A stretch of 36,239 nt of DNA, taken from the IMG/VR virus record IMGVR_UViG_3300044998_001406, positions 1-36,239 of that record; one strand, given 5' to 3'. The DNA comes from a virus. The translations under genes were made by a program, and so were the position numbers. Under the pieces are notes generated by a model. The model did no database searches, had not been told where the DNA came from, and was given only the letters and a program-made list of their open reading frames with translations. Positions within the stretch are counted from its first letter, which is position 1; the number at the start of each line of letters is the position of its first letter. Below are positions 7,365 to 14,921 of this stretch, one piece after another.

Positions 7365-7952
7365 ATGGAAAGACAGAAAGCCGAACGGATCGCCGAAGCA
7401 ATCACCCTCGCGCTCTCCGCAGCTTGCGAACGAATTCAGATCGCCGGAAGCCTCCGGCGCGAATGTCCCGAAGTCGGAGACATCGAAATCGTCTGCATCT
7501 CGAAAGAACGGCCGCGAATCCCTCCCGGCGCGTTGTTTCCTGTCGTTTATCGGGCAGCACTGGAAGTCTCTGAACGGCTGCTGGATTCCCCGAACCTCTC
7601 GAAGGGACCCAAGTGGGGTGAGAAGTTTCGGCAGCTCGTCTACCGAGTTGATACGGCCGATCAGATCACAATCGACCTGTTCATTGTCCAGCCTGACTCC
7701 TGGGGCCCGCAGCTCGCGATCCGTACGGGCCCAGCCGGGTTCTCCAGAGTTCTCGTCTCCCGCGGACTTCCAGCGGGTTACCGCATGGAAGGGGGAGCAA
7801 TTCGAAATCAGCACGGAACGCCGATTCCATTTCCCGATGAACGGCAATTTTTCGAATGGTGCGGCCTTCCGTACTGGCCACCGTCTGAACGATCTGAATA
7901 TCGGATCGTGCAGTTTCTCGATTCTCATTTCTTCCACGCTCAAGGTGTCTGA
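7365..7952 (+). CDS. DNA polymerase beta-like nucleotidyltransferase
   Basis: 195 residues. ATG 7365 has GGAGCT upstream; an in-frame GTG at 7317 (GTGA overlap) would add 16 residues and is the alternative. An N-terminal helical segment precedes IAGSLRRECPEVGDIEIVCI, the GS-xRR...D-x-E signature of the X-family/minimal nucleotidyltransferase fold, with the third acidic residue in ITIDLFIV. The C-terminal part (GLPYWPPSERSE) matches the thumb-like end of phage Pol-beta-like proteins. It lacks the HhH and PHP domains of full-length PolX. Probable role: DNA repair or gap filling, or tRNA/DNA end modification, during phage replication. Confidence 0.82.
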   Translation: MERQKAERIAEAITLALSAACERIQIAGSLRRECPEVGDIEIVCISKERPRIPPGALFPVVYRAALEVSERLLDSPNLSKGPKWGEKFRQLVYRVDTADQITIDLFIVQPDSWGPQLAIRTGPAGFSRVLVSRGLPAGYRMEGGAIRNQHGTPIPFPDERQFFEWCGLPYWPPSERSEYRIVQFLDSHFFHAQGV

Positions 7953-8135
7953 ATGCTCGTGCTATCACGCAAACAAGGTGAGTCCCTCCAAATCGGCGAC
8001 CAGATCACGATCACGATCGTGCGCATGTCGGGAAATTCCGTGCGAGTCGCGATCGAAGCGCCACGCGATGTCAACATCGTGCGGACGGAGCTGATCGAAC
8101 GCGACCAGTCCCCGCGTATCGTCGCGGCTTCCTGA
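7953..8135 (+). CDS. csrA: CsrA carbon storage regulator homolog
   Basis: A 60-residue protein of normal CsrA length. It begins MLVLSRKQGESLQIGDQI and keeps the hallmark strands (ITITIVRMSGNSVRVAIEAP) and the RNA-binding Arg44 region (VNIVRTELIERD). CsrA dimers bind GGA motifs in mRNA leaders and repress or activate translation. AAGGTG lies before the ATG, and the gene starts one base after the upstream stop. The next gene is the replication initiator, and the csrA stop codon is the left arm of a hairpin covering that gene's ribosome site. A phage CsrA could act on its own mRNAs or reprogramme host translation. Confidence 0.95.
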   Translation: MLVLSRKQGESLQIGDQITITIVRMSGNSVRVAIEAPRDVNIVRTELIERDQSPRIVAAS

Positions 8136-8176
8136 TCCCATTCACGGCCGATCAATACCAAAGGAATGGGATCATG
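8133..8176 (+). promoter_or_regulatory. Hairpin over initiator ribosome site (possible CsrA target)
   Basis: TGATCCCATTC (8133-8143) and GAATGGGATCA (8164-8174) are perfect 11-bp complements separated by 20 bases. The left arm begins with the csrA stop codon; the right arm includes part of the AAAGGA ribosome site and the first base of the initiator ATG. GGA at 8163-8165, GGGA at 8168-8171 and GGA at 8176-8178 are candidate CsrA contacts. It could also be a protein operator on DNA. Confidence 0.6.
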
Positions 8177-9343
8177 GAAGAACGACAGAAACGGCAGGAG
8201 TCATTCTGGCTACCGGCTGATGATCGCACGCGTCTGATTAATGCTCTGCTCCTTCCTCGATCCGTACTCGTCGACGAAGGCAAGAGAGGGCACACAGTCA
8301 AGAATATGGTTCTGGTGGCTGTACTGCGCCAGCTGAACGACCGGGGGCAAGGCGATGTCTGGTGCATCGCCTCTGCCGCACGCATCGCAGACGAGATCAA
8401 GTGCAGTGAGAAGACAGTCCGGCGGGCGCTTGCGGCGTTGGAGTCTCTCGGCCTGATCGAGTCTGCTCCCGGGCGGCACGCGAACCACTACCGAATCGAC
8501 TGGAGGGCAATCCGAGCCCGCACGAAATACGCCGGTCACCCGGAAGTAGCCTTACTCACTTCCAGTCCCCAGGGTCCGACTGTCTCGGTTTCGTTGTCCC
8601 CAGGGTCCGACTGTCGTCAAAGTCACTCGGACCTTGGGGACAGTCACTCGGACCTTGGGGACAGTCACTCGGACCTTGGGGACGTCACTCGGACCCTAGG
8701 GTCCACCTACCATGGAGTAATGAATGGAATGAATGAAACTCCATGCATGGAGATTCAGAAGGATGCAGGAACGGGGGCGAGCGCGGGGCGAGTCGGCTGG
8801 ACACTCGCACGCGGAACCACATCTGCCGACCTCCGCGACCCAGAACGCCTCCAAGCACTCTGGCTGCGTGCTGTCCAGCTCCGGAAGCTCCCGGATACGG
8901 ACTACTGGCGGGAAGCGTTCTTCGGCCTGGCTCATTCGCTGGTCCGGCGTCCGGAGCAAATCCGCAGTCCCGTGGGCATGCTCCATCGGAAGCTCGACGA
9001 CGGTGAAGCTGCGGTCCTTAAGCAGGTCACCGATCCTGATCGGGACTGGGCTCGTCAGGCAATCCGCAAGCTCGACGGGCTCGACATGCCGCGAGTCGCA
9101 GATCTCTCGCGGTCAACTGGCTCGACGCCGCAGCCTTGTCAACTCAACCTCGACCACCTGGAGCGGGAAGTCGGTCCGGTCTTGGACCGGCTCGACGTCG
9201 GCACACTCGCAGCTCTCGCTGAACGGGCCGGTCCGTTTGTCGCCTACGCGATTCGGCACGGTCGGACTCGCCAGAGTAAAGCACTGCGCGGCCTTTTACT
9301 CTCTCAGCTCGCGAAGGAACAACAGCTTACGGAGTCATCATGA
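8174..9343 (+). CDS. Replication initiator, winged-helix (lambda O-like organisation)
   Basis: 389 residues. The N-terminal third carries a helix-turn-helix/winged-helix domain (IASAARIADEIKCSEKTVRR, then ALAALESLGLIESAPGRHANHYRID), as in phage replication initiators. The middle (~residues 130-185) is low-complexity because the DNA there is an iteron array: HSDLGD is repeated. The C-terminal half is helical and may recruit a helicase or loader. An origin embedded in the initiator gene is the arrangement of lambda gene O. AAAGGA precedes the ATG but is enclosed in a hairpin with the end of csrA. The next gene overlaps by ATGA. No separate helicase or loader gene is recognised. Confidence 0.8.
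   Translation: MEERQKRQESFWLPADDRTRLINALLLPRSVLVDEGKRGHTVKNMVLVAVLRQLNDRGQGDVWCIASAARIADEIKCSEKTVRRALAALESLGLIESAPGRHANHYRIDWRAIRARTKYAGHPEVALLTSSPQGPTVSVSLSPGSDCRQSHSDLGDSHSDLGDSHSDLGDVTRTLGSTYHGVMNGMNETPCMEIQKDAGTGASAGRVGWTLARGTTSADLRDPERLQALWLRAVQLRKLPDTDYWREAFFGLAHSLVRRPEQIRSPVGMLHRKLDDGEAAVLKQVTDPDRDWARQAIRKLDGLDMPRVADLSRSTGSTPQPCQLNLDHLEREVGPVLDRLDVGTLAALAERAGPFVAYAIRHGRTRQSKALRGLLLSQLAKEQQLTESS
8566..8704. repeat. Iteron array, candidate phage replication origin
   Basis: Three exact copies of GTCACTCGGACCTTGGGGAC lie at 8622-8641, 8643-8662 and 8664-8683, a period of 21. A diverged fourth begins at 8684 and ends in the perfect palindrome GGACCCTAGGGTCC (8691-8704). Two inverted, related copies (GTCCCCAGGGTCCGACTGT) lie at 8565-8583 and 8595-8613. 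Directly repeated and inverted sites inside an initiator gene suggest the initiator's own binding sites. Confidence 0.78.
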
Positions 9344-9606
9344 GCAGCACTTTCCCGGCATTCCAGCAGCCATTGGATGGCGAGCCTGTGCCACAGAGAT
9401 TTGCGTTTCGCGGGCCGCTCGGCAACCGCTGCTATGGTGTGTGCCTGCCACATTGTTACCCAGACGGCAGCGTGACCTGGATGATCAAGATAGATCTCGG
9501 GTTCGCGGGATTCAAAAGCGATCCGTGGGACATCATGCAGGCGATTACCGGGACCAAAGCGGTCGAGTGGATCGACAACGACTACGGCTGGCGGGAGTCG
9601 TTTTGA
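9340..9606 (+). CDS. Small unknown protein (88 aa)
   Basis: ATG 9340 overlaps the initiator stop (ATGA), giving an 88-residue protein with RFAFRGPLGNRCYGVCLPHC, then an alpha/beta part ending DYGWRESF. Paired Cys/His could bind metal. Its stop is overlapped by the TTG start of the methyltransferase remnant (TTGA). No family is recognised; the tight overlaps on both sides support it. Confidence 0.62.
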   Translation: MSSTFPAFQQPLDGEPVPQRFAFRGPLGNRCYGVCLPHCYPDGSVTWMIKIDLGFAGFKSDPWDIMQAITGTKAVEWIDNDYGWRESF

Positions 9607-10245
9607 AAACTCCCCCACAGAACTTCCGGACGGTGTCGAGCTACTTCGGTGGGAAAGGGGGTGTTTGGCGCACGATCGTCAATCATATTCCCCCACATCT
9701 CATTTACGTCGAAGGATTCCTCGGTCACGGCGCTGTTCTGCGGCACAAGCTCCCTCCCGTGCCGGGTCGCGATTTCGAGTCGTCCGAATCAACTCTACAC
9801 AGACCAGCTCAAGGGCTGGTCGGAAGTCCGATTCCAAGCTCAGACCCGCGGCGGTCCATCGATGGAGGTGCTGTGGATGAACTACCCAACGCCGTCGAGC
9901 CTCCATGATTCGCGATTTCTCGGGGCGAACAAACGTCAACGCGAAGTCTACAACCGAAGACGATCGACGCTTCGCCGCCGATGGCAGCGCATGAATCAGG
10001 CAGAGCGGCTCGCATTCCTGGCGGATGTCGTCAGGCTCGCGGCTGCCGACGGCGTCGAGTTCAGCGGCCCACTCGACCTCTTTCGCTTGATCGGACCAGA
10101 AGCCTTTTGCGGCAGGCTCCCTGATCTGCCTTGGCCAAAGTGTCTCGAATGCGGCAAAGGCCTCATGCAATTTGATAGCGGTCTGATCTGCCCGGACGGG
10201 CATGGGAAGGTGATTCGATCCGTTCCTTCACGGCGCGGGCCGTGA
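9603..10245 (+). pseudogene. D12-class adenine methyltransferase with internal deletion
   Basis: Two halves of one N6-adenine DNA methyltransferase lie in different frames. From TTG 9603, VSSYFGGKGGVWRTIVNHIP and LIYVEGFLGHGAVLRHK give the D12/Dam N-terminus and the FxGxG SAM-binding motif. From about 9755 a different frame gives LPCRVAISS, LYTDQLKGW, then VLWMNYPTPSSLHDSRFLGA and RRRW, the C-terminus of the same phage methyltransferase family. The middle with the catalytic DPPY motif (of the order of 100 codons) is absent and the frame changes at the junction (~9755-9770). A four-Cys/His ribbon (CLECGKGLMQFDSGLICPDG) ends the second half. Catalytically dead as written unless the gap is an assembly error. 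Confidence 0.8.
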
Positions 10246-10468
10246 TTAGCAGTCGGGCCTGGAGCGTGTGCTTTCGGCAGGGGCTGTTTTCGGTTTCGGT
10301 CTCGACGGGGGGGGCTTTCGGGTCCTTCCTGAGGGGGGGGAGGGGTTTCCCGACCCCAGCGGAAGCGGACGACTTCCAGGACACACTTTCTTTCCAACCG
10401 GTCGTGCCAATCTGGCGGGTCGTGCGGCCTGACTCGGAAAAATAGGCAACTTCGGGTACGGTCTCAGC
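10246..10468. other. Intergenic region with G-quadruplex-type G runs
   Basis: A 223-base gap between the methyltransferase remnant and the PLD gene. Its plus strand has G8 (10307-10314), GGG (about 10320-10322), G8 (10333-10340) and G4 (10342-10345), which satisfies a four-run quadruplex pattern. No ORF or clear promoter is seen. It may be a replication or transcription pause element, or just a hypermutable tract. Confidence 0.45.
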
Positions 10469-11230
10469 ATGGACCGAGACTCCTCAGAACCCGCAATTAC
10501 CGCCGAATCCCCTGAGTCGCACGAAATGGCGACGGTACCTCGAGGCGGGATTCAGCGGCGCGTAGAAAGCCGGGAAATCCGAAGGGTAATGTCCTGTGAG
10601 ATCGCAGCTGGTGTCGTCGGTCCAGTTGCCCAGGGAATGTCAGTCTTCGCCTTTACGATGGGGCGGTTTGCCCTCGTGGACGTCGTCGATCATCTACTCT
10701 GCACAACCGGTTCAGCAGACGTCGCATTCTTTACCTGGACGATCGGACTTGTCGAAGCCCACTTGCTCGGCACTCTCTTCGAGCGGCATCACGTCCGTTC
10801 CATGCGATTTGTGCTCGATTACAGTTTTTCCGCGAGGGAAGCAGGAGTCTGGGAGATTATGCGTTCCCGATTTGGAGTCGACGCGGTCCGGGTTACGAAA
10901 TGCCATGCAAAGCTCGTACTGATCCGCAACGACAGCTGGAATCTCGTCGTTCGGAGTTCCATGAATCTCAATGACTGCCCCCGTCTGGAGTTCGTCGATA
11001 TTGATGATTCACCCGAATTGTCGGCTTACTGCTGGTCGATCGTGGAAGCCTACTGGTCAAAACAGACGGCAGATGAGGCGGCAGACCTTTCGCCGGCCGA
11101 TCACGTTCGTCGATTCGGTTTGGAGTTGCAGGAGTTCGGCACTCCGACCGATATTGTCGACCAGCGGTTCTACCAGGATGGGCCGGGCGTAACAGACCTC
11201 CGGCGTGTTGGGCGGTCTCGGAGGGCGTGA
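10469..11230 (+). CDS. PLD-like phage protein with a single HKD-type motif
   Basis: 253 residues. The core has FTMGRFALVDVVDHLL, FTWTIGLVEA, then CHAKLVLIRNDSWNLVVRSS and MNLND, the phospholipase D-type H-x-K followed by the S-x-N signature. The usual Asp after HxK is not at the canonical spacing. Similar single-motif proteins are common in Mu-like and other phages and are thought to be DNA-related, since PLD folds include nucleases. The N-terminal ~40 residues are charged and disordered. The gene ends in GTGATGG, overlapping the start of the next gene. Confidence 0.75.
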   Translation: MDRDSSEPAITAESPESHEMATVPRGGIQRRVESREIRRVMSCEIAAGVVGPVAQGMSVFAFTMGRFALVDVVDHLLCTTGSADVAFFTWTIGLVEAHLLGTLFERHHVRSMRFVLDYSFSAREAGVWEIMRSRFGVDAVRVTKCHAKLVLIRNDSWNLVVRSSMNLNDCPRLEFVDIDDSPELSAYCWSIVEAYWSKQTADEAADLSPADHVRRFGLELQEFGTPTDIVDQRFYQDGPGVTDLRRVGRSRRA

Positions 11231-11760
11231 TGGATACAAACGTTTGGAACTACGTCGATTCTTTGTTCGGACACATGACCCGGATCGAATGTGACTGGCT
11301 CGCTTCTCAGGCTGCTAGCGCACAGTGTTGGGTCGAACTCGGTTCATTCTGCGGGCGGTCGCTGGCAGCTGTTGCGTTGCATTTGCCGAGGGGGGCGCGG
11401 CTCGTTTCCGTTGATTGGCAGTCTGGGACGATCCAACGAGCCGGACAGACGCTCTACAGCACAGTCAGGGAGCTGGCGACGATGCGTCCTGACATCGAGT
11501 TCGCCCTGATTCGCGGCGATTCCGCCAGGTCAGCCGAATGGCTGCCAGGAGCCGATGTCGTCTTCGTCGATGCAGACCATGCTCGCGCGGCAGTCGCCAA
11601 GGATATCGCGGCCTGGTACCCGAAGTGTCGTCTGCTCTGCGGTCACGACTTCCCGATGGAAGGTGTTCGCGCTGGCCTCGTCGACTACTTTGGAGAACGT
11701 GCCCCCGTCGCTCCAGTCGCCGGAGCGATCTGGTCAGTCCCCGGCGCGTTGTCGCAGTAG
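11230..11760 (+). CDS. Class I SAM-dependent methyltransferase
   Basis: 176 residues with a Rossmann methyltransferase fold: motif I VELGSFCGRSLAAVA, motif II after RGARLVSVDWQSG, and an acidic strand ADVVFVDADHARAAVAKDIA as in the Methyltransf_24/TylF-type group. ATG 11230 overlaps the PLD stop. It is the last gene of the rightward operon and converges with, overlapping by 27 bases, the sulfotransferase gene. With the sulfotransferase and glycosyltransferase it could modify a surface glycan or small molecule; the substrate cannot be read from sequence. Confidence 0.78.
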   Translation: MDTNVWNYVDSLFGHMTRIECDWLASQAASAQCWVELGSFCGRSLAAVALHLPRGARLVSVDWQSGTIQRAGQTLYSTVRELATMRPDIEFALIRGDSARSAEWLPGADVVFVDADHARAAVAKDIAAWYPKCRLLCGHDFPMEGVRAGLVDYFGERAPVAPVAGAIWSVPGALSQ

Positions 11761-12285
11761 CCTTAGAATGCTTTCGAGTCGCCACGTTCCCGAATTTTCA
11801 TGTGGGAACGGAACATCCGGTGCCGGGAGATTCAGAAAATCGCAGATCGGGCCCCAATGTGGTGCGTCAGTCACGTCCCACAGCAGCACTCGACGGCGGT
11901 ACCTCGCCCGGAATCGCTCGGCTTCAGTGCGCCAGTCCTGCCACTCGCGAGCCCAGCTGGCAGTGTCAATTTCTGTCCACGGATCGCCATCATTACGCAA
12001 CCGATTGTGTAGCACATGGATCACTCGCGAGTTGATCCAGTCGTCTTGAGGGCGAATCGTCTGGATGAACATCGCGTCGCGGAACCCCTCCGCCAAGCGC
12101 CATTGATGCCGGTGCAGTGGTCCGTCGAGAAAGGCGTTGACTCCGCCCGGCCAACGCCATGAGCGTGCAGACAGCTCGTTCGCTTCCGAGTTGTGTCGCG
12201 GTGCCCAGCCCAGTAATTCGAGTGCTCGGCAGATAGACGTTGTGCCGGTCTTGTTCAGTCCGACGCCGAAGATCATCGGCTTCAT
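11734..12285 (-). CDS. Sulfotransferase-family protein
   Basis: 183 residues. The N-terminal GVGLNKTGTTSICRALELLG is the PAPS-binding P-loop of sulfotransferases. A later Trp-rich segment (WAREWQDWRTEAERF) and LLWDVTDAPHWGPICDFLNL match the C-terminal layout of short bacterial sulfotransferase-like proteins. It would transfer sulfate from PAPS to a carbohydrate or other acceptor. Its ATG overlaps the glycosyltransferase stop (ATGA), so the two are translated together. Its 3' end overlaps the convergent methyltransferase gene. Sulfotransferases are unusual phage cargo. Confidence 0.82.
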   Translation of the reverse strand: MKPMIFGVGLNKTGTTSICRALELLGWAPRHNSEANELSARSWRWPGGVNAFLDGPLHRHQWRLAEGFRDAMFIQTIRPQDDWINSRVIHVLHNRLRNDGDPWTEIDTASWAREWQDWRTEAERFRARYRRRVLLWDVTDAPHWGPICDFLNLPAPDVPFPHENSGTWRLESILRLLRQRAGD

Positions 12286-13304
12286 CCGTCATCCTTTCGG
12301 CTTGGAAAGTACGCCTCAACGGCGGCGCGTAGTCCCGGGTTCCGGTCAGTCCATCGCCACAGTCCGGAACTCGGGTCGATCTCAGCATCGCAGTATGGAT
12401 TCCAGTTGAGTTTCTGAATCCAGCTCGACCTGGCGGTGTAGCGGCGGTCTTTCCAGTCTCCGTGCCAGAGATGGTTTAGCACGCCAGGCACAACTCCCAC
12501 AACAGCTCCTGATGTCGCCCGCTTCCATTCGGCATAGGCACTGGCCATCGCCGGTGATTGAGGCGATCGATTCGGCGTTCCACAGAAATGATCACTCATG
12601 AAAGTATCCGCGCCTCCTGTCGGGTCGGCCTCGAAGAGACCAGAGCGCAGTGCGGACTTCCGGGCCGCCCACGCGAATCCCGGATGTCCCCAGTGTCCTG
12701 CACGGGGGTTCAGTCGCAAAGCAGCTGATCCCCAGAAGCGGGTTTCTTCGCGGCCATCGCGGTCTAGCCAGCGAGCGACGTCGAACAGCTGCACGACAGG
12801 CATCGCCCGTAGCGATTCGACCGCTGCCAGGTGCCAGTCGGCGCGTTCGAACAGGACGTCGGCATCAATCCAGGCGACGAACTCCACATTGGTCGGCAAC
12901 TGCGTCCAGAGCAGGTTCAGCAACCGTTCCTTCTGCCAGATCGTGTGATCTCGCCCCGCTCGCACCCAGAGGGAGTCCGGCACAACCGGCTGTTGGTCTC
13001 CAAAAGTGGCCTCGGCGGTGTGCAGCACGATCTCAGACGGCAATGCCTCCCGGAACCTCACGTAGTTGTTCCAGATGCGTTGAGAGCTGACGGGGTTGAA
13101 CAGCGTCGTTAAAACGTGCAGACGATCGTCAGTCCACCTTGCAAGTGGACAACGACCATTATTCAGCAACTCGTCGATTGATCGTGCAGTCGCGCCGCAG
13201 TGGTCACCCTCCCTCGCACAGCATGTGCGACATTTGATCGCGTGTGCCACGGCGCGGCGATCGCCGCGGTACTTTGTCGGCGTCCATGCCGTCTGCGTCG
13301 TCAT
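12282..13304 (-). CDS. Glycosyltransferase-like protein
   Basis: 340 residues; ATG 13304 overlaps the next gene's stop. A Cys-rich start (CRTCCAREGDHC) precedes a GT-A type fold: LHVLTTLFNPVSSQRIWNNY at the N-terminal strand, EFVAWIDADVLFERADWHLA as the DxD-like metal/sugar-nucleotide site, and FAWAARKSAL plus a His-rich end (NHLWHGDWKDRRY). It resembles phage proteins I recall by LHVLT..NP and WIDAD. It would add a sugar to a phage tail component, DNA or host surface. It is downstream of the tail-tip genes and coupled to the sulfotransferase. Confidence 0.78.
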   Translation of the reverse strand: MTTQTAWTPTKYRGDRRAVAHAIKCRTCCAREGDHCGATARSIDELLNNGRCPLARWTDDRLHVLTTLFNPVSSQRIWNNYVRFREALPSEIVLHTAEATFGDQQPVVPDSLWVRAGRDHTIWQKERLLNLLWTQLPTNVEFVAWIDADVLFERADWHLAAVESLRAMPVVQLFDVARWLDRDGREETRFWGSAALRLNPRAGHWGHPGFAWAARKSALRSGLFEADPTGGADTFMSDHFCGTPNRSPQSPAMASAYAEWKRATSGAVVGVVPGVLNHLWHGDWKDRRYTARSSWIQKLNWNPYCDAEIDPSSGLWRWTDRNPGLRAAVEAYFPSRKDDG

Positions 13305-14089
13305 GGCCAGACCGGTTCGAGTGACAGGGTTGGTGGGAAGTCTTGCGCCGCATATACAGCGAGCCCCATGAACCTCCGGAACATGAGTGGCGGTGCGAGT
13401 GGTCCGAAAGCGGTTCTCCGCGGTGTCCCAGGACGATCTGTCCCGAATGGTGAAAAGTAGAATGGCCACGGAATACCAAACGTGAAGCGATCCACGTATT
13501 CCAGGTCAGGGCCGTACCACAGCACCCAAGATAGATCCGCCGGAAACGCCAGCTTGTCCTCTCCGAGGGTCATGTCTTTCCCTGGGGCGATTGATAGATC
13601 GAGGTTCGGCTGGTAGCCGTACACATCAAGGAAAAACAAGAGATCCCCCAAAGCGTCCAAGAGCGCTTCTCGACTGAGGGGGTGTCCTAGAATCATCAGT
13701 TGCGACCAGCGGAATCCGTAGGCCAGGTGCCAACGGGCGAATCTGCCTGGCAGCCATTGTTCCACCGGGTCATCGGGACGCTGTGGCGGCTTTTCAGATC
13801 GCGGAGCGGTCCAGTGTGCAGTTGCCAGCTCTGCGAAACCCGGTGCACAGCGAGCAAAGTCCACCGGCTCATCGTCGGGATACGGTCGCGTGGCTCGGCG
13901 GCGCCGTAGGTAGTGTGTCCCCTCGGCCTCAGGGCATAAATGCACGCCATGCAACAAGTCTGACGGGCCGAATTCACAATGCAGTCGATAAGCTGGTGGA
14001 GCGGCCCATTCATTGAAGCCAGGATGTTTGCGGAGTCGTCCCGGACGGGTCGTTTGTCCGGTGGGCTCTGGCGGATTGAACAGCCACAT
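13301..14089 (-). CDS. Unknown protein downstream of the tail genes
   Basis: 262 residues (MWLFNPPEPTGQTTRPGRLR...). The middle is Trp/Tyr-rich (FRWSQLMILGHPLSREALLD; LEYVDRFTFGIPWPFYFSPF), suggesting a folded alpha/beta protein, but no motif is recognised. It couples to the glycosyltransferase gene by an overlapping ATGA, so a role in the same modification pathway or as a tail accessory is plausible. The start ATG 14089 has only weak ribosome-site support. The 73 bases upstream hold nothing notable. Confidence 0.6.
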   Translation of the reverse strand: MWLFNPPEPTGQTTRPGRLRKHPGFNEWAAPPAYRLHCEFGPSDLLHGVHLCPEAEGTHYLRRRRATRPYPDDEPVDFARCAPGFAELATAHWTAPRSEKPPQRPDDPVEQWLPGRFARWHLAYGFRWSQLMILGHPLSREALLDALGDLLFFLDVYGYQPNLDLSIAPGKDMTLGEDKLAFPADLSWVLWYGPDLEYVDRFTFGIPWPFYFSPFGTDRPGTPRRTAFGPLAPPLMFRRFMGLAVYAAQDFPPTLSLEPVWP

Positions 14090-14162
14090 CTAACCATCCC
14101 GGTGAATTGGTGAGAAATACGCAGGGCCTTCGTCGCGGGTTTCTGCGACGGTTCCTGGTAGA

Positions 14163-14921
14163 TCAGTAGTCGTAGTAGGGGAAGATGCCTTCGTTGGCGT
14201 CGTGAATCGCTCTGATCTCTGCCTCGGTCACACACAATCCGCCGTTCCCGTAGATCCGGGCTCCGACGATGGTGCCTGGCCTGAGTGCTGCGGGTTCAGC
14301 CATCGGCAGTGCCGCCGATACTGTGCGGATCTCTCCAGATTCGATCCACGGATGGCGTTGGCAGACAGCTCGGATGTCTTTCGCCGCGTTGTCTTCTGCA
14401 TCGAGCCCCGATGTGATCAGACGATCGCCGATGCGGGCATGCGGGTGCGGCTTCACGCAAATCTTCCAGCGGAACAGATGCACGTCGTAAACCCTTCCTA
14501 ACCGAACCTCGACCAGGTGACTCGGCCATGGATCATCCGACGCGCGGAGGATCTCCGCCATTTCGTCGGCCGAGGCATTGTACGGAATCGGGTTCGAGCG
14601 AATGTCAGGAGTTGTGTTCGACGGATCCTTCAGGGTCAGGGCGAATGTCGGCGGACTGCCAGCAAACGCCTGCTCGTCAATCCAGCCGATCAGAGCGACA
14701 TCGTACCAGTCCCCCTGAACGTGCCGGAGTGGGAGCGCACGGGCCGTTTCACCGGGCTTGAGTTGATCGAGCAACACCAGCAACTGCGACGTCGCGGCCG
14801 CTGTCGCGTTTTTCGGCGGCTCTGCAGCGGGACGGTCAAGCCGGCCTTGCCGGAAGGCAGTCAGCAACTGGACGAAGTCCGGCCAGTCGTCTGCATGGAT
14901 CGCATAGCGAGTTTCGCCCAT
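14163..14921 (-). CDS. Putative tail-tip accessory protein
   Basis: 252 residues. A short helical start (MGETRYAIHADDWPDFVQLL) is followed by a disordered Pro/Ala linker and a beta-rich domain with KPGETARALPLR, DVALIGWIDEQAFAGSPPTF and a C-terminal barrel-like part (RPGTIVGARIYGNGGLCVTE). It starts inside the stop of the 1186-residue gene (TAATG), so it is translationally coupled to it and likely a structural partner. No named family. Confidence 0.6.
   Translation of the reverse strand: MGETRYAIHADDWPDFVQLLTAFRQGRLDRPAAEPPKNATAAATSQLLVLLDQLKPGETARALPLRHVQGDWYDVALIGWIDEQAFAGSPPTFALTLKDPSNTTPDIRSNPIPYNASADEMAEILRASDDPWPSHLVEVRLGRVYDVHLFRWKICVKPHPHARIGDRLITSGLDAEDNAAKDIRAVCQRHPWIESGEIRTVSAALPMAEPAALRPGTIVGARIYGNGGLCVTEAEIRAIHDANEGIFPYYDY

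Noticed and set aside
10469-11230. Full phospholipase D
   Set aside because: Only one HKD-type site is present, without the canonical Asp spacing, so lipase activity is not claimed.
13301-13469. N-terminal extension of the glycosyltransferase
   Set aside because: Upstream codons overlap the neighbouring gene and read as Arg-rich shadow sequence; ATG 13304 gives the ATGA overlap typical of this operon.
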